In this document: positions 30,501 through 41,752 of the stretch, piece after piece
Layout of the letters: every line of letters begins with the position of its first letter
Numbering within the stretch: the stretch's first letter is position 1
Assembly: GCF_000189635.1 (NCBI RefSeq)
Contig: NW_002476361.1
Coordinates: 310,001-374,000, forward strand
DNA from: Tetrahymena thermophila SB210
Lineage: Eukaryota; Ciliophora; Oligohymenophorea; Hymenostomatida; Tetrahymenidae
Reading direction: 5' to 3'
Length of the DNA stretch: 64,000 nt
Program-made: the position numbers and the translations under genes
The notes under the pieces: model-generated
Databases searched by the model: none
Seen by the model: only the letters and a program-made list of their open reading frames with translations
Told to the model about the DNA's origin: nothing

Positions 30501-33500
30501 CTGTTTCAAGAAGACAGGGTTAAACATAAGTAAAATTAATTTTAAAAGAAAAATTAGGAGACTTAGCTTAAATAGTTACAATTAGTGACAAAGATGTCAA
30601 TAAAATATTTGTTGCTCCTTCATATCCTGGTATGTTTTACCCTATAAAGTTAGATATGTATTGTGATTCAAAGCTTATCGAGACTTAATTCACTAACTTC
30701 ACTAATGTAAGAGGTGAAAATTTAGATGTAAGCTATTTGAAAATAATGAATTCTTTAGATGAAAAAACTCCATAAATTTATGAGTTTTAATTTAGAACTG
30801 GAAAGCATGCTATTCCAAATGGTTACTAAAGAATAATTTAGGGATAACTATCTTAAGGAATATATTCTAGTATTTAGTTTATATTTGAGTGGATAGGTGA
30901 TGGATATAATATTCATCAAGGTTATACATATGATTTAGGTATGAACATTAAAGATGGCTCAGAAGTAGGTTGTGCTATAAAAAGTGGATTAAAATTGATT
31001 TAAGGAAATATACTTAAGTGCATTTTAATTTATGGAAAAGGACCTGAGAAAATGCCTTAAATTTCAATATCTAATTATGAATAAATACCTCCTAATACTT
31101 AAGTATCGATATTGATTACTAACATTTAATCTATTGGGGCAAACTTTTTAACTACAATCAAAATTGGTATTATTTATTATAATTTATTAAAAATTTTATC
31201 AATTTTTAATTTATAAATTAATTTGTAAATTTATAGGTGTGTTGATAACGAATCCTAAATTCAATTCTGAAGCATATTTTTACGACCTAGTTGCATATAT
31301 CCCTGATAAGACAAGTGCTTTAAATTCACCAATAGCCAATACACACGATGATGTTGTTGTTACAGGAAACAGCTAAATACACTCTTCATCTAACTATCAA
31401 TTCACATTTACTTTAGGAAGAAGAGCTCTCAAAGTCACAGATTACTTTGGTATATAATTCCCTGATAATTTTATTAACACATTGATGTATGATCCTTCTA
31501 CAATAAATTGTGTATCTACATGTAGCTCTATTTATGTTTTCCCAGCTTCAAGCATGGTATATCTATAGCCTAAAACAAATTTAGCAGCTAATAGTTAAGT
31601 TGTTTTCTAAATTAATGGAATTCCCAACCCAAATTATGCAGTAAGAGGATAAATTACTATTAAATAATTTACATTTATTGACCGAAAAATAGATAGCTAA
31701 TATAACGCTTAATTTTCTGCTAATTTTACTCCATCATCCCTATTTTAAAATGCTAATGTTGAAGTTTCTTCTTAAACTGGCGGTGAAACTAATGTTCAGT
31801 ATACCTTCTAATTCTAACTAGGGCACACAGTACCAGCTAATGGAGCTATTTCGATTGATTTCCCATTAGATCTTTATGATAATCCTAAATTATCCTCAGA
31901 ACCTATCAAATGCAAATTATTTGGTGATGTTTTTGATGAATTCAATAAGTCAGTTTGTAAATTTGCTGGTCCAAACAGACTTAGTATTGCTTTGGTTAAT
32001 ACTTAATTGCTTCCAAATTCTATATACAAAATAATAGTAGATGGCATTACTAATCCTAATAAGAGTTATGATTAAGCTAGCAAGCAATAAAACTTTGTAT
32101 TTTCATCTCATTTCAATAGCAATGCTATATTAAATCAAATCATTGCTCAAAAAACTACTAGTCCTCCTATATTGTATGTTACAGCTTTGAAGAAATGTAT
32201 CGTTTAAGTTAGCCCATTCATCAAAAATACAAAATTAAAATCATTTTACTCATTTAAATTTTCTTGTAATGTATAGATTAAGAATAAAAGTATAGTGGAA
32301 ATAAATTTACCAACAGAATATAGCATGAATAATAAGTAAGATACTTATGATTGCTCAAGTTTTGAATAATCCACTCTTTATACAAAATAATGTACTCTTT
32401 AGGAGATTAAAGGATAATTGATTCTGTCTGCTTAACTGAGAGAAATAACAAATTCTTAATAATTTACTATAAATTTAGATTTATATAATCCTAGCATAGA
32501 AAATAGTAAATATATTTTCTCAGCTAAATTTAGGTAGTAAAATCAATATTTTGCAGACACATAAAACACAGGAACAAATTTTGCTAGCATTTTTGAAAAT
32601 CTAAAAATAATATTTACTAAAAACCAAGACAATCATTCTTAAATTAAATTATAGAATGTGCCAATAAATGCAGCTGAGCCTGCTTATTATATTTTTAAAG
32701 TAAAAAAATATAAATTTGATTCTAATTAAATATAAAATATTATATTTTAAAATCTAAAATATTAAATATTTTTTCATTATCCTATTAAATTTAAAAGACC
32801 CCAAGCTTAAGAAACAAGATATAGATTGAACAGACCTCTATTATATTCCCTAATCATTTTTCAAAAAACCTAGGAGAGAATCTGAAGTGCTTTATACTTA
32901 ATTCAAATAACGAAGCATATAGATTTTCAATACATGATATTCTAAAATTAAAAGCTAAATAATTAAATGATTATTAAAATTTTATTTAATTGCCATGTTC
33001 AACAAATTATGATTATACCATAAGTAATCCAAATATCATAAAATAATTCTAAATAATTATTTTTGTTTTTAAATTAATAAGCATTCTTAAATGTTAGAAG
33101 CTTTTATAACGAAAGCTCTTTTGAATGGGACTACTTAATGGTTTAAAATGTATATAATCCTGGAAAATTTTATTTAGACACTTACAAGTAAACTTTATTT
33201 TTTTGAATACTTAATAACATAAATTTATAATAGAATTATTCACAGTAGCGATGGGATAGCATCTTGGGTTTTTGAAGATAATTTATACTATGAAATTATT
33301 GATACAGCCAAATAGCTTGATATTAAGAAAATAGAAGCAAAAATAACTAGTACAACTGTCTTTTCTCCATATATTTTTGAAATTTACACTCTTTAGTAGC
33401 TAAAATAGAGTACTCTAACTGGAATAATGATTGATTTACCAGATTAATATGATATTTCTCTTTAACCTTAAGACATTTCTTGTTATAGCTCAATTAGCTA

Positions 33501-36278
33501 GAAAATTAAAACTAGCTGTTAATTATACAATAATACAATACTATTATGGTCAGAGATATTCAAAGTTGATAACGTTTTTCACTATATTTATGTAGAATCG
33601 ATTATTAATCCCTCTATTACAGATCCTTGCAAAGAAAATTAATTTAAAAATTCAAATTTTAAGCTAACTATACTTGATTTGTCGACAAATGAAATTCTAG
33701 CAACATCAGTAAAATAAATTTTTTTTATTTATTATCAGATTTATGAATTAAAATAAATTTAGAAACCTAATTAGTAGGCATGCTTATAGTATTCTAAAGA
33801 CCTCCTATATATAAAAATAGATGGACCTACAATGTTAGTAAAAGGGCTTTCTTATTAGTTTAAGGTAAATAAATTTTTTTTTATTTTTTATTTATTATCC
33901 TCTTTTATTTAATAATTTTATGAATTAAATTTATAATTATTTAAAGATGTAAATTGAGAGACCTGCAAATGTGTTAAAACTAATTCCTAAATATAACAAT
34001 CTATACTTTGATTTAATACCTAATATTTTGGTATTTAAAGATTTTGATCTACCATCAGAAATAAACTTCATAATATTGGTTAAATAAAGTGCTAAAGTAG
34101 GCAATTAATCTATTAAATTTGATAAAATAGAAACAAGAGAAGATTCTTATATAAAATCGGGAGATTAATATTAGTTGCCTCCAATACTAAAATTTGTTGT
34201 AGTAGAAAATTAGAATACTATAAACCATGTTTTAATAGAAGATTTAAAAGCAAATTCTATTGGGGGAATAGTTACAGCTTTTGTAAATGTCCCAGAGCCT
34301 CCATCATAGAATATGTATCTTAATATAGATATTACAAACTCTAAAGTAATTTTTTATTATTTTAAAAAGAATTTTAATTTGAAAAATTCTAATCTTATTT
34401 CAAAGTTAAACTACAAATTAAATGATGTAAAACTTTTTTAAAAATCATTATTCAAAAAAATTATTTAATAGATCAATTTTTTACATGAAAATATAAATAT
34501 TTTTTAACATGATTTTTAATAATTATTAAGTTTTTTTTATTTTCAAACTATAAATTCTCATAAATTATTTCATTTTTCTCAATAATTAAAATTTACTTTA
34601 AATGTTAAAATTAATAAATTAACTTATCTCACTGAATAATTATATTAATAAATTTAAATTATAAAAAAAGAATATAGATGTTTAACCTTCTAAAATTTTG
34701 ATAACACATGAATAAAGAAATTATAATTTTACAATTAAATACTTATCAGATAAAGTTACTTAGCCTATTCCATTCTACTTCTCTCTATAATCAAATTAAA
34801 ATATTGTTCATTAAATAAGATCTCCTGTTAAACATTTGGTTATTACTCATATAGATTAACACTCAAAAAACAAAATAGCAAAATTAGAATTTATGGATAG
34901 TATTCCTCATGAAAGCTACTACAAAAATCATTTGGGAAGAAGTATTGACACTCATTTAATATAAAAAGATGAGCTTAAGCCTTAAATATTGTCCATAAAA
35001 ACTGTATCTATATAATTAAATAAAGTAGTTTTATATTTAATAACTAGCTAACCTGGATCAGTCAGATACTTCATTACTTATAAAAATTCTAAACCTCCTC
35101 TCTCAGCTTTAGAAGTTTTCTCTTTTAGTTATTCAGAAGGAATAATTATCACAAAGGGTGAAGTTCATACTAAGTAATATTTCCCAGAAGCTAAAGATTA
35201 TACAGCAGAAATAAACATTAAAGAATTAAATTATTCTACATCTTATGAGCTATATGCAGTTTGTAATAATGGAATGGGAATATCGAGAATAAAAAGTGCT
35301 AATTTTACTACTTCTTATTTAAAAGCAGGAACTATTTTCCATTTAACTCTATCTTAAAATACAAATTCTCGAGAATTAATTAAGTAGCTCTCATAAGCCC
35401 TTAGAATTAAACATAGTGATATGGCCTTATTAACATCAAAACAGGTAATTGATAATTAAGGTGAGAGGATAAAGAATGATTTATTCACTTTTGAGATAGC
35501 CATTGCTCCATAGTCTAATGGTTATGACATCAATTAATACATTAAAAATATGATTCATAATAATCAAGAAACTTTCATCAAATTAATGAAAAATTATGTG
35601 TAGGGATTTGAAACATATAGAGTTGAACCTTTTTCAAGAAAATATATGAATGGAATGACTAAAATCACTGATCTGAAACCAAAAGTAGAAAATGTCAGTT
35701 TTTATTCAGCAAATATTACTGTAAGATCATGGGAAGATTCAATAGTTTATGCAGTTGTTCTAGAAGACAAAAAAAATAAAAATATTACTTTACTTTCTTA
35801 ATAAATAATTTTAGGATTTGATTAGCATAATAACCCAGTAAAAGAGTTTTAGTCCACAAAGTCATACTCAAACTCTAGCAATTATTACAATGCAAATCTA
35901 TATTTCGATAATCTAAATGATGGAACCAACTATACAGTTTACATAACTGCAACTAATGTAATGCCTTACTCCGAATAACTAAAATTTTTACCTTTACAAG
36001 ATAATAATGTGATAATGTTTAAGTTTAGCACTCCTTTCAATTATAGTAATTAAATTACTTTTAATTTAATATTATTTTAAGAATAACTATATTAACTAAA
36101 CATATTAAAAATAGATTTAGATAGTTGTCTTATGATTGAAGATTTAAAAGACATAAATATATAGCTTTCATAAATAATAGAAAAAAGATATTAAACAGAA
36201 AAATAGTTTGGATATTGTAAAAAAGTGAAATAAAAAACTAATTCAACTAAAAAAATATTAGGATAATTTAATTATTGA
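9530..36278 (+). CDS. Giant secreted modular protein B, complete (about 7,361 aa, 39 exons)
   Basis: The start ATG opens a signal peptide (MKYFILVLFVLIQ, then a likely cleavage near VSC). Exons: 9530-10016, 10493-11287, 11944-12493, 12595-14002, 14058-14835, 14924-15301, 15361-16025, 16084-16449, 16508-17099, 17155-17690, 17789-17968, 18022-18356, 18950-19876, 19935-20137, 20205-20376, 20514-21333, 21471-21687, 21739-22248, 22360-22834, 22897-23201, 23251-23668, 23786-23887, 23942-24139, 24200-24534, 24591-24851, 24905-25047, 25132-25521, 25591-26308, 26408-29238, 29428-29620, 29680-30402, 30471-31166, 31237-32699, 32798-33023, 33082-33187, 33234-33708, 33763-33864, 33947-34345, 34671-36278. 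They sum to 22,086 nt with every phase matching. Most of the chain is beta-rich modules with scattered cysteines and the P-x-(N/G)-G-x-I-x-I-x-FP theme. Fibronectin-III-like repeats close the chain, and no anchor is visible. Secretion is well supported; function is unknown. The last 11 exons are a diverged copy of gene A. Single splice sites could be a few bases off. Confidence 0.85.
10017..10492 (+). other. Long intron 1 of giant gene B
   Basis: 476-nt GT..AG intron directly after the first exon (signal peptide plus about 140 residues). AT-rich, with no recognisable element. Most introns of this gene are 45-140 nt, so it is unusually long. Confidence 0.7.
11288..11943 (+). other. Long intron 2 of giant gene B
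   Basis: 656 nt, the longest intron of the gene, splicing phase 1 to phase 1 (AAT TCC ACT T / TT GGA AGT). I see no coding stretch or repeat inside it. Confidence 0.7.
18357..18949 (+). other. Long intron 12 of giant gene B
   Basis: 593-nt intron between exons ending in phase 2. It contains a 14-nt A-run and otherwise plain AT-rich sequence. A small cryptic exon or inserted element cannot be excluded by eye. Confidence 0.65.
27508..36278 (+). repeat. Tandem paralogous copy of window positions 1-8563
   Basis: Direct repeat of the gene A segment, lying inside gene B. It matches base for base from window position 1 (aaatcattaacttaatatta in both). Exon lengths agree in 10 of 11 exons: 1731 (the shared part), 193, 723, 696, 1463, 226, 106, 475, 102, 1608; the remaining exon is 408 nt in A and 399 nt in B. 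Introns sit at the same places but differ in length: 141/189, 58/59, 110/68, 94/70, 61/98, 61/58, 51/46, 60/54, 100/82, 96/325. This is whole-gene tandem duplication, not an internal repeat. Confidence 0.95.
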
Positions 36279-36833
36279 ATAATTAAAATTTTTATGTTCT
36301 CAGTTTTGATATTATAAGTATTGTATTTTTATAAAATCAAATAAACAAAAATTAACTACTTTTTAAAGGCACAATAATTATAATTGCACTTTATTATAAA
36401 AAAAATTTTGACAATAACTTTTAAATTTAATTTTAAAAAGATTTGAAGCTCTATAAAAATATAATATTTGTCTCATAGATATTAAAATAGTATCCTAAAT
36501 ATAATTTACTGCTAGTAAAAATGCAATAATTTAATTTTCTTTTTATATTATTTATCTTTAAAATTTTGTAATACACAGCTTTTAAGTGCATAATAATAAA
36601 TTGTTTTTATATTATAAATATTTAGATATATATATACTTAATGGATTATTATGTAGTTTAGTATTTTTTTAACTTTTTTTTAGATTATCCTATACAATTT
36701 AAGTTTTATTTAAAATTAAATTATGAATTATTTGTTTTTAAACAAAAACAATAATTTGGAATAAAAAATTATATAATTTAGTATTTAATTTATTTAATTA
36801 TAATTTTGAATAGATTTGATAAAATTTGATAAG
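36279..36833. other. Non-coding sequence after giant gene B
   Basis: 555 bp of AT-rich sequence with poly-A and poly-T runs. No gene or structured element is visible. Confidence 0.55.
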
Positions 36834-37305
36834 AAAAGTGTGTTATTTTTAATAATTTGGTTTTTCACTTAATATTTTTGAGTAGCCACTTTATGATATT
36901 ATAAATATGATTAAAAACAATGAAATGAAATAAAGAGACACTTCTGGTTGAATTAAAGAATGTTCAAACCCATATTTTTAATTTGTTTCTAAATTTTTAG
37001 GTGATAAATCTTTGTTTAAAATATAATTTAGATGTTATATTAAGTCAAATAAATGTTGTAACTTTTGATATGGCGGGGTACATATCATTTGTAATAACAT
37101 TCAATTCAATCACAAAAAAAAATGGGTTAAAAGGCAAAAGCCACTTTTTATTAATCATGATTTGAAAGCATTAATAAATAATGATCTTTCAATCAATAAA
37201 TTACTATTAAAGTAAAGAACATATTTTTTAATAATTTAATAATATTTTATCAAGATAAAATAAAATATTTAATTTTAATTTGATAATTAGTTACTTCTAA
37301 ACATG
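36834..37305. repeat. Tandem duplication, copy 1 (472 bp)
   Basis: Starts aaaagtgtgttattttta and is followed at once by a second copy. The copies share long near-identical blocks, for example the stretch around cacttctggttgaattaaag, and differ by small indels. One contains ggcggggtacat where the other has ggcacggtttcactgtttcat. I see no coding frame and no known family. Confidence 0.85.
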
Positions 37306-37755
37306 AAAAGTGTGTTATTTTTAATAATTTGGTTTTCACTTAATATTTTTGAGTAGCCACTTTATGATATTATAAATAAGATTAAAAACAATTAAATGAA
37401 ATAAAGAGACACTTCTGGTTGAATTAAAGAATGTTCAAACCCATATTTTTAATTTTTTTCTAAATTTTTAGGTGATAAGTCTTTGTTTAAAAAAAATTTA
37501 GAAGTTAAATTAAGTCAAATAAATTTTGCAACTTTTGATATGGCACGGTTTCACTGTTTCATATCATTTGTAATAACATTCAATTCAATCAATAAAAAAT
37601 AGGTTAAAGGCAAAAGCTACTTTTTATTAATCATGATTTGAAAGCATGAATATTTAATGATCTTTCAATCAATACATTAGTATTAAATTAAAAGCATATT
37701 TTTTAATAATTTAATAATATTTTATCATGATATAATAAAAAATTTAATTTGATAG
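37306..37755. repeat. Tandem duplication, copy 2 (about 450 bp)
   Basis: Head-to-tail second copy of the unit at 36834, roughly 90% alike by eye. Both carry a near-palindromic piece (ggttgaa ... ttcaaaccc). The copy ends just before the 5' flank of the next gene, so it could lie in that gene's upstream region. Confidence 0.8.
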
Positions 37756-37974
37756 AATCTTTAAAAATCTGCTCGAATAAAAAAATTAAAATTTTTAAAC
37801 ATTTTTAAAAACATTTAATGAATTATTTATTTTCATTAAAATAATAAAACTGAAAAATTATTTTAATTTAAATTCTTATAAATTAATAAAAAAGTTAAAT
37901 AAATAAATAAAAATATTTTAGGGAGAGGAAGAGGTGTAAATACAATATAATTTTTTTATTTTAATTTGAGAAAA

Positions 37975-38717
37975 ATGAATGCTATTAGATTATTTGAATT
38001 TATGAATTTTCTAACAAATAATGAAAATACAATAAATTTAATAGTTTAAATTAATATTAACATTTATTTAAAATTTATTCTTAGTCAGATTGGAAGTGAC
38101 TAAAATTTTGTAATTAATGTTTATTCCAACAGTAGTAATTTAAAGAAATTAATTAAAAAATGAAACTTTCTCAAATAAATCTAGGCATTACCATTACCTG
38201 GAAAAGATAATAACTATAAGGTTAAATTACCTCAAGAAGGTTAAAGGATTTAGCTCAGTATATTAATAAACTTTAAAAACAATTTCTGGAGTTTAGAGAA
38301 AAGAACAGAGATTAAACTAGAGGAAGAAAATCAAATTAAAGAATATTTATACAATAAAATTTAAAAGAATAAATCACTAAAAGCTTTTGATTTATCAGAA
38401 AGATCATTCTTTCATATTGAATCTAAATGTCTGCATTAGAACTATCCAGAGATATTTAAATTAAATAGGTTTTAGACAAGTCAGCTACTTCAAAACATCT
38501 GATAAGTTCAAACAATATCAGCATTCGATATAATTTGGCTCTGATGATGCGAAACAATATCACATAATTAGACTTGGGATAGATCGTATAACATATAAAA
38601 AATAATTATTTTCATAATGAAAAAATAAAAAATTATATTAAAAATTTTTATGAGTCCATCCCTAAGAGTGTATAATTATAGAATATAAGGAATTATCAAG
38701 ATATAAGTTAATAATGA
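37975..38717 (+). CDS. Unrecognised small protein gene (about 190-205 aa, 3-4 exons)
   Basis: The best-supported part is 38185-38468 joined to 38522-38717 through a 53-nt GT..AG intron that restores the frame (...PEIFKLN / SIRYNLALMM...). It ends in TGA. The 5' part is less sure. ATG at 37975 (MNAIRLFEFMNFLTNN) reads to a phase-0 donor at 38110, whose acceptor is the ctag before 38185. A further 45-nt intron (38044-38088) is optional and frame-neutral. The product is charged and Lys/Asn/Ile-rich, with no signal peptide, membrane segment or motif I can name. An alternative reading frame through the same DNA is listed under rejected items. Confidence 0.5.
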
Positions 38718-38966
38718 TCAATTAACTCTATTTTTTATGTTCTATAAAGAGTATAAATAAACTTTTTTTGAACTTCATTTCTCTCCTCTATAAAATAAAA
38801 ATTTATTAAGTTAATACTTCTCATATTATAACTATAAAGATAGTCTAAAAAGAATTAAAATATGCATCATAAAAAATTTAATATTTAAAAATTAAAAAAA
38901 ATTTATATTATAATACAAAAAACAAACAATACTTATATTCGAAACAGATTATATTTATTTTTTTAA

Positions 38967-39407
38967 TCAATCTTAATGACATTTTCCAGTAAAAGCTAAA
39001 GCTATGTCAGATGACATACAAGCATAACAAGTATTGATTGCATCATCATATCCACATGGAGGATTTTTACAGTTAGATTAATCTTCAAATACAGCACATG
39101 TAGGTATGATTACTTATGGACAATATTTAAATGTATTTTGCTTAGGGTGACAGAAGCTTCCAGTTTTTGGGTAGGAATTGCAGGGCCCCTCAACTACAAA
39201 CTCAGTTTCTACAGCTTTGCAAGCAGTACACTTGTTAATGAAGTCAGTTCTTACTTAACCATTAGAAGAAATAGAGACACCACAAACAGGTTTTGCTGTT
39301 GGTTCGCAGTCTTTAACCAATTAGTCAGACCTGGCACACAAATTTTCTAATTTAGTAGCATTAGCAATAATTAGCAAGGCAAATATAAAAGCACAAGTTT
39401 TTCTCAT
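38967..39407 (-). CDS. Small secreted Cys-rich protein with Kazal-like domains (146 aa)
   Basis: Single-exon gene reading right to left. The first residues form a signal peptide (MRKTCAFIFALLIIANA). The mature part resembles two diverged Kazal-type units. The first has a C..PVCG start, a FINKCTACKA core and a GPC end; the second has PTCAVFED, YDDAINTCYACMSSD and TGKC. Kazal domains usually inhibit serine proteases outside the cell, using spaced cysteines and a (Y/F)-x3-C-x2-C core. Here the spacing is loose and one of the usual cysteines may be missing, so inhibitor activity is inference. Codon use is richer in GC than the flanks, as expected for a real gene. Stop is TGA, and two in-frame TAA read as Gln before it. 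No neighbour suggests a specific role. Confidence 0.85.
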
Positions 39408-41752
39408 TTCGCTGTAGACTTTCCAAAATTTCTTTTTTATTTTTGATTTTAATTAATTTTAAATTAATTATTATCTTTTAATAAAGTAATAATTCTTATA
39501 TTTAAACTTAAAATTGATTACTAATTTTTTATTAATAGTTTATTTTTGAAATGAATAAAGCTTTCTTAGGTTACTTTGAATATTTGGTCTCAGCATTCAT
39601 TTAAGAAATGATAAGAATTCTGATCAAAATTTCTAATTGAATCAAAATTACTAATGGAAAAATTAGTTGAAAGGAATTTTGAAAAGCATTTCTTTTTAAT
39701 TTTTTAAAGCTATTATAAAAAGCTAATTGATAATAGAATTTTAAGAATATATTATTTAAATTTTATATTTTATGATTAAAATCTGATAAAAATTTTATCA
39801 AATAAATAAGAATTTACTTATTATAATTTACTTTTACCCTTTTTGCTGAATGAACATAATTTAAGCAAATTTAGATATTTAATTTCTATATATCACAATA
39901 TTTATTACAAATATAAAATTATTTTATAATGGAATCAATAAATAGCAGTTTTTATTTTTAATAATGATTTAAAATTTCATTTATATATTATTTAATAACT
40001 ATAAAGCAATACATATATGCTACTATATTAAATTTATTTTTTTAAACTATTCTTATCTTTTTTATTTAAATGATTAAAGATTAAAAAGCATAAAACCTGA
40101 TTAGTAATTTAGATATAAGCAATAAATAGCATTTGTAAACCATAAAAAATAAATAAATTGAAAGTAAGTATATAAAAAATGTATTACATGTTAAATAAAT
40201 AATGATTATAATTCATTTTAAACATTTCATTCTTGTAATAGTTTATAATTTTTATTTTCATAAGTATGTTTTATAAGGTTAATGATTGTAAATATTCATT
40301 TTAAATTCTGTATAAATGTTTTAAACCTTTTATTCATATAATTTGTTTAAATGAAATAGAAAGTAATAATTTAGATTAATAGCATTTCTCAATTAATAAG
40401 TTTACATCTTTAAATTACATTTTAATAAGATTGAATATTTATTTTTAAAATCGATATTTGATTTAATATAAGAGTAAGCCTAGAAAAGTTTTTTAATTTT
40501 TATTCTTGTGAATTGCATTTATTTATTGATTTATTTTTATCAACTTTGCAAAAATATTTGGAAATATTTACAAACAGCTCTTTCTAATACCTAATAATAA
40601 TGAATTTTAAATTAGATTTTAACTTTTTGCTAGGTTTTTAAAAATTATATCAAATTTTTTACTTATAATTTACTTTTAATGTGAAACTCTACTTACTCAA
40701 TGCTTATAATTTGAATTTTTTAATGCTGGAATAAATTTTAATTTTATGTTTGCTAAAATTAGTAATGCTTTTCTTAAAAACTTAACTTATTTTCCCAAAA
40801 GAATAAATCTACATAAATAAAAAATTGATGAAATCCTTTTCTTAAAAACTTAATTTATTTATTTTCCCAAAAAGAATAAATAAACATAAATACATAAATA
40901 AAAAATTGATGAAATCCTCCTCAAAATAATTTAATTAATTTTACGATATTTATTGATTATTTAAGTTTAAGATATTTATATTGCAAAATGAAGATATTAT
41001 ATTTATCTATGAATAAAATCTTTTTAATTTATTACTTATATATTAACTTAATTGAAGACTACATTAATCTATGAATAAAATGATAAGTGAAAAAAATATT
41101 TATTATATTTACTATAAATATAAAATAAACATATTATTAAACTAATTTTATTAGGTGTTTGAGTAACTTATCCCTTTTATTGGTAATAGTTCGATAATTA
41201 AGGAAAAGAAAAAGCAAATAATTTAGCTAAATGGTAAACAAAATATTTCTTAGAGCTAAAAAAAAGAAATATGTTACAAAATACTAAAATGTAAATGAAA
41301 CCAATTTTAATATGACCTAAAAATTTATTTGGGTTGTAAATGAATTTATTTTTAAGCTAGTTGAAGAGTAAATTAAATTATAGAAATAGTTTTATATCAT
41401 TAAAAAATTTTTTAGTCAATAAATATTTAGAATAAAGTTTTATACTATATTTATTAAATACTTTAATCAGAAAAAGATTCCATAATTTATCAGATTTTCA
41501 TTTTTTATGTTTTTCTTTTAAAAATTTTATAAAAAATTAATAATAAGATATTCAGAATAGCAAATAAAAACAAAGGGGATTAATAAAAGGAAAGTTTACA
41601 TTAATTTACTTTTATTTTATAAAATTATATATATATATTTTAATATAAGTAAATATATGAATAATTAAGTTATTTTTTTATGTATTTTATAAGTTAGTTT
41701 TAATGGCTTTTAGTATTGTTAAATGTATAATAATATATTTATAAATATTAGA
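39408..41752. other. Gene-free AT-rich stretch
   Basis: About 2.3 kb between the 5' end of the Kazal-like gene and the 3' end of the LRR gene. I see AT-rich sequence and one short tandem repeat (40769-40917), but no convincing exon on either strand. Open frames exist only because TGA is the sole stop. Confidence 0.5.
40769..40917. repeat. Two-copy short tandem repeat (68 and 81 bp)
   Basis: Copy 1 is 40769-40836 and copy 2 is 40837-40917. Both start ttttcttaaaaactta and end aaaaaattgatgaaatcc. Copy 2 is longer through extra taaa/ttta steps. No function is apparent. Confidence 0.85.

Noticed and set aside
38469-38521. Apparent frameshift suggesting a pseudogene near 38500
   Set aside because: A GT..AG intron (AAT AG / C ATT) restores the frame exactly, so no break is needed.
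38017-38621. Roughly 200-codon open frame on the + strand in another phase over the small gene
   Set aside because: It has poor composition (Lys/Gln/Ile runs). The chosen frame has better codon use and a clean 53-nt intron that carries it to a TGA.
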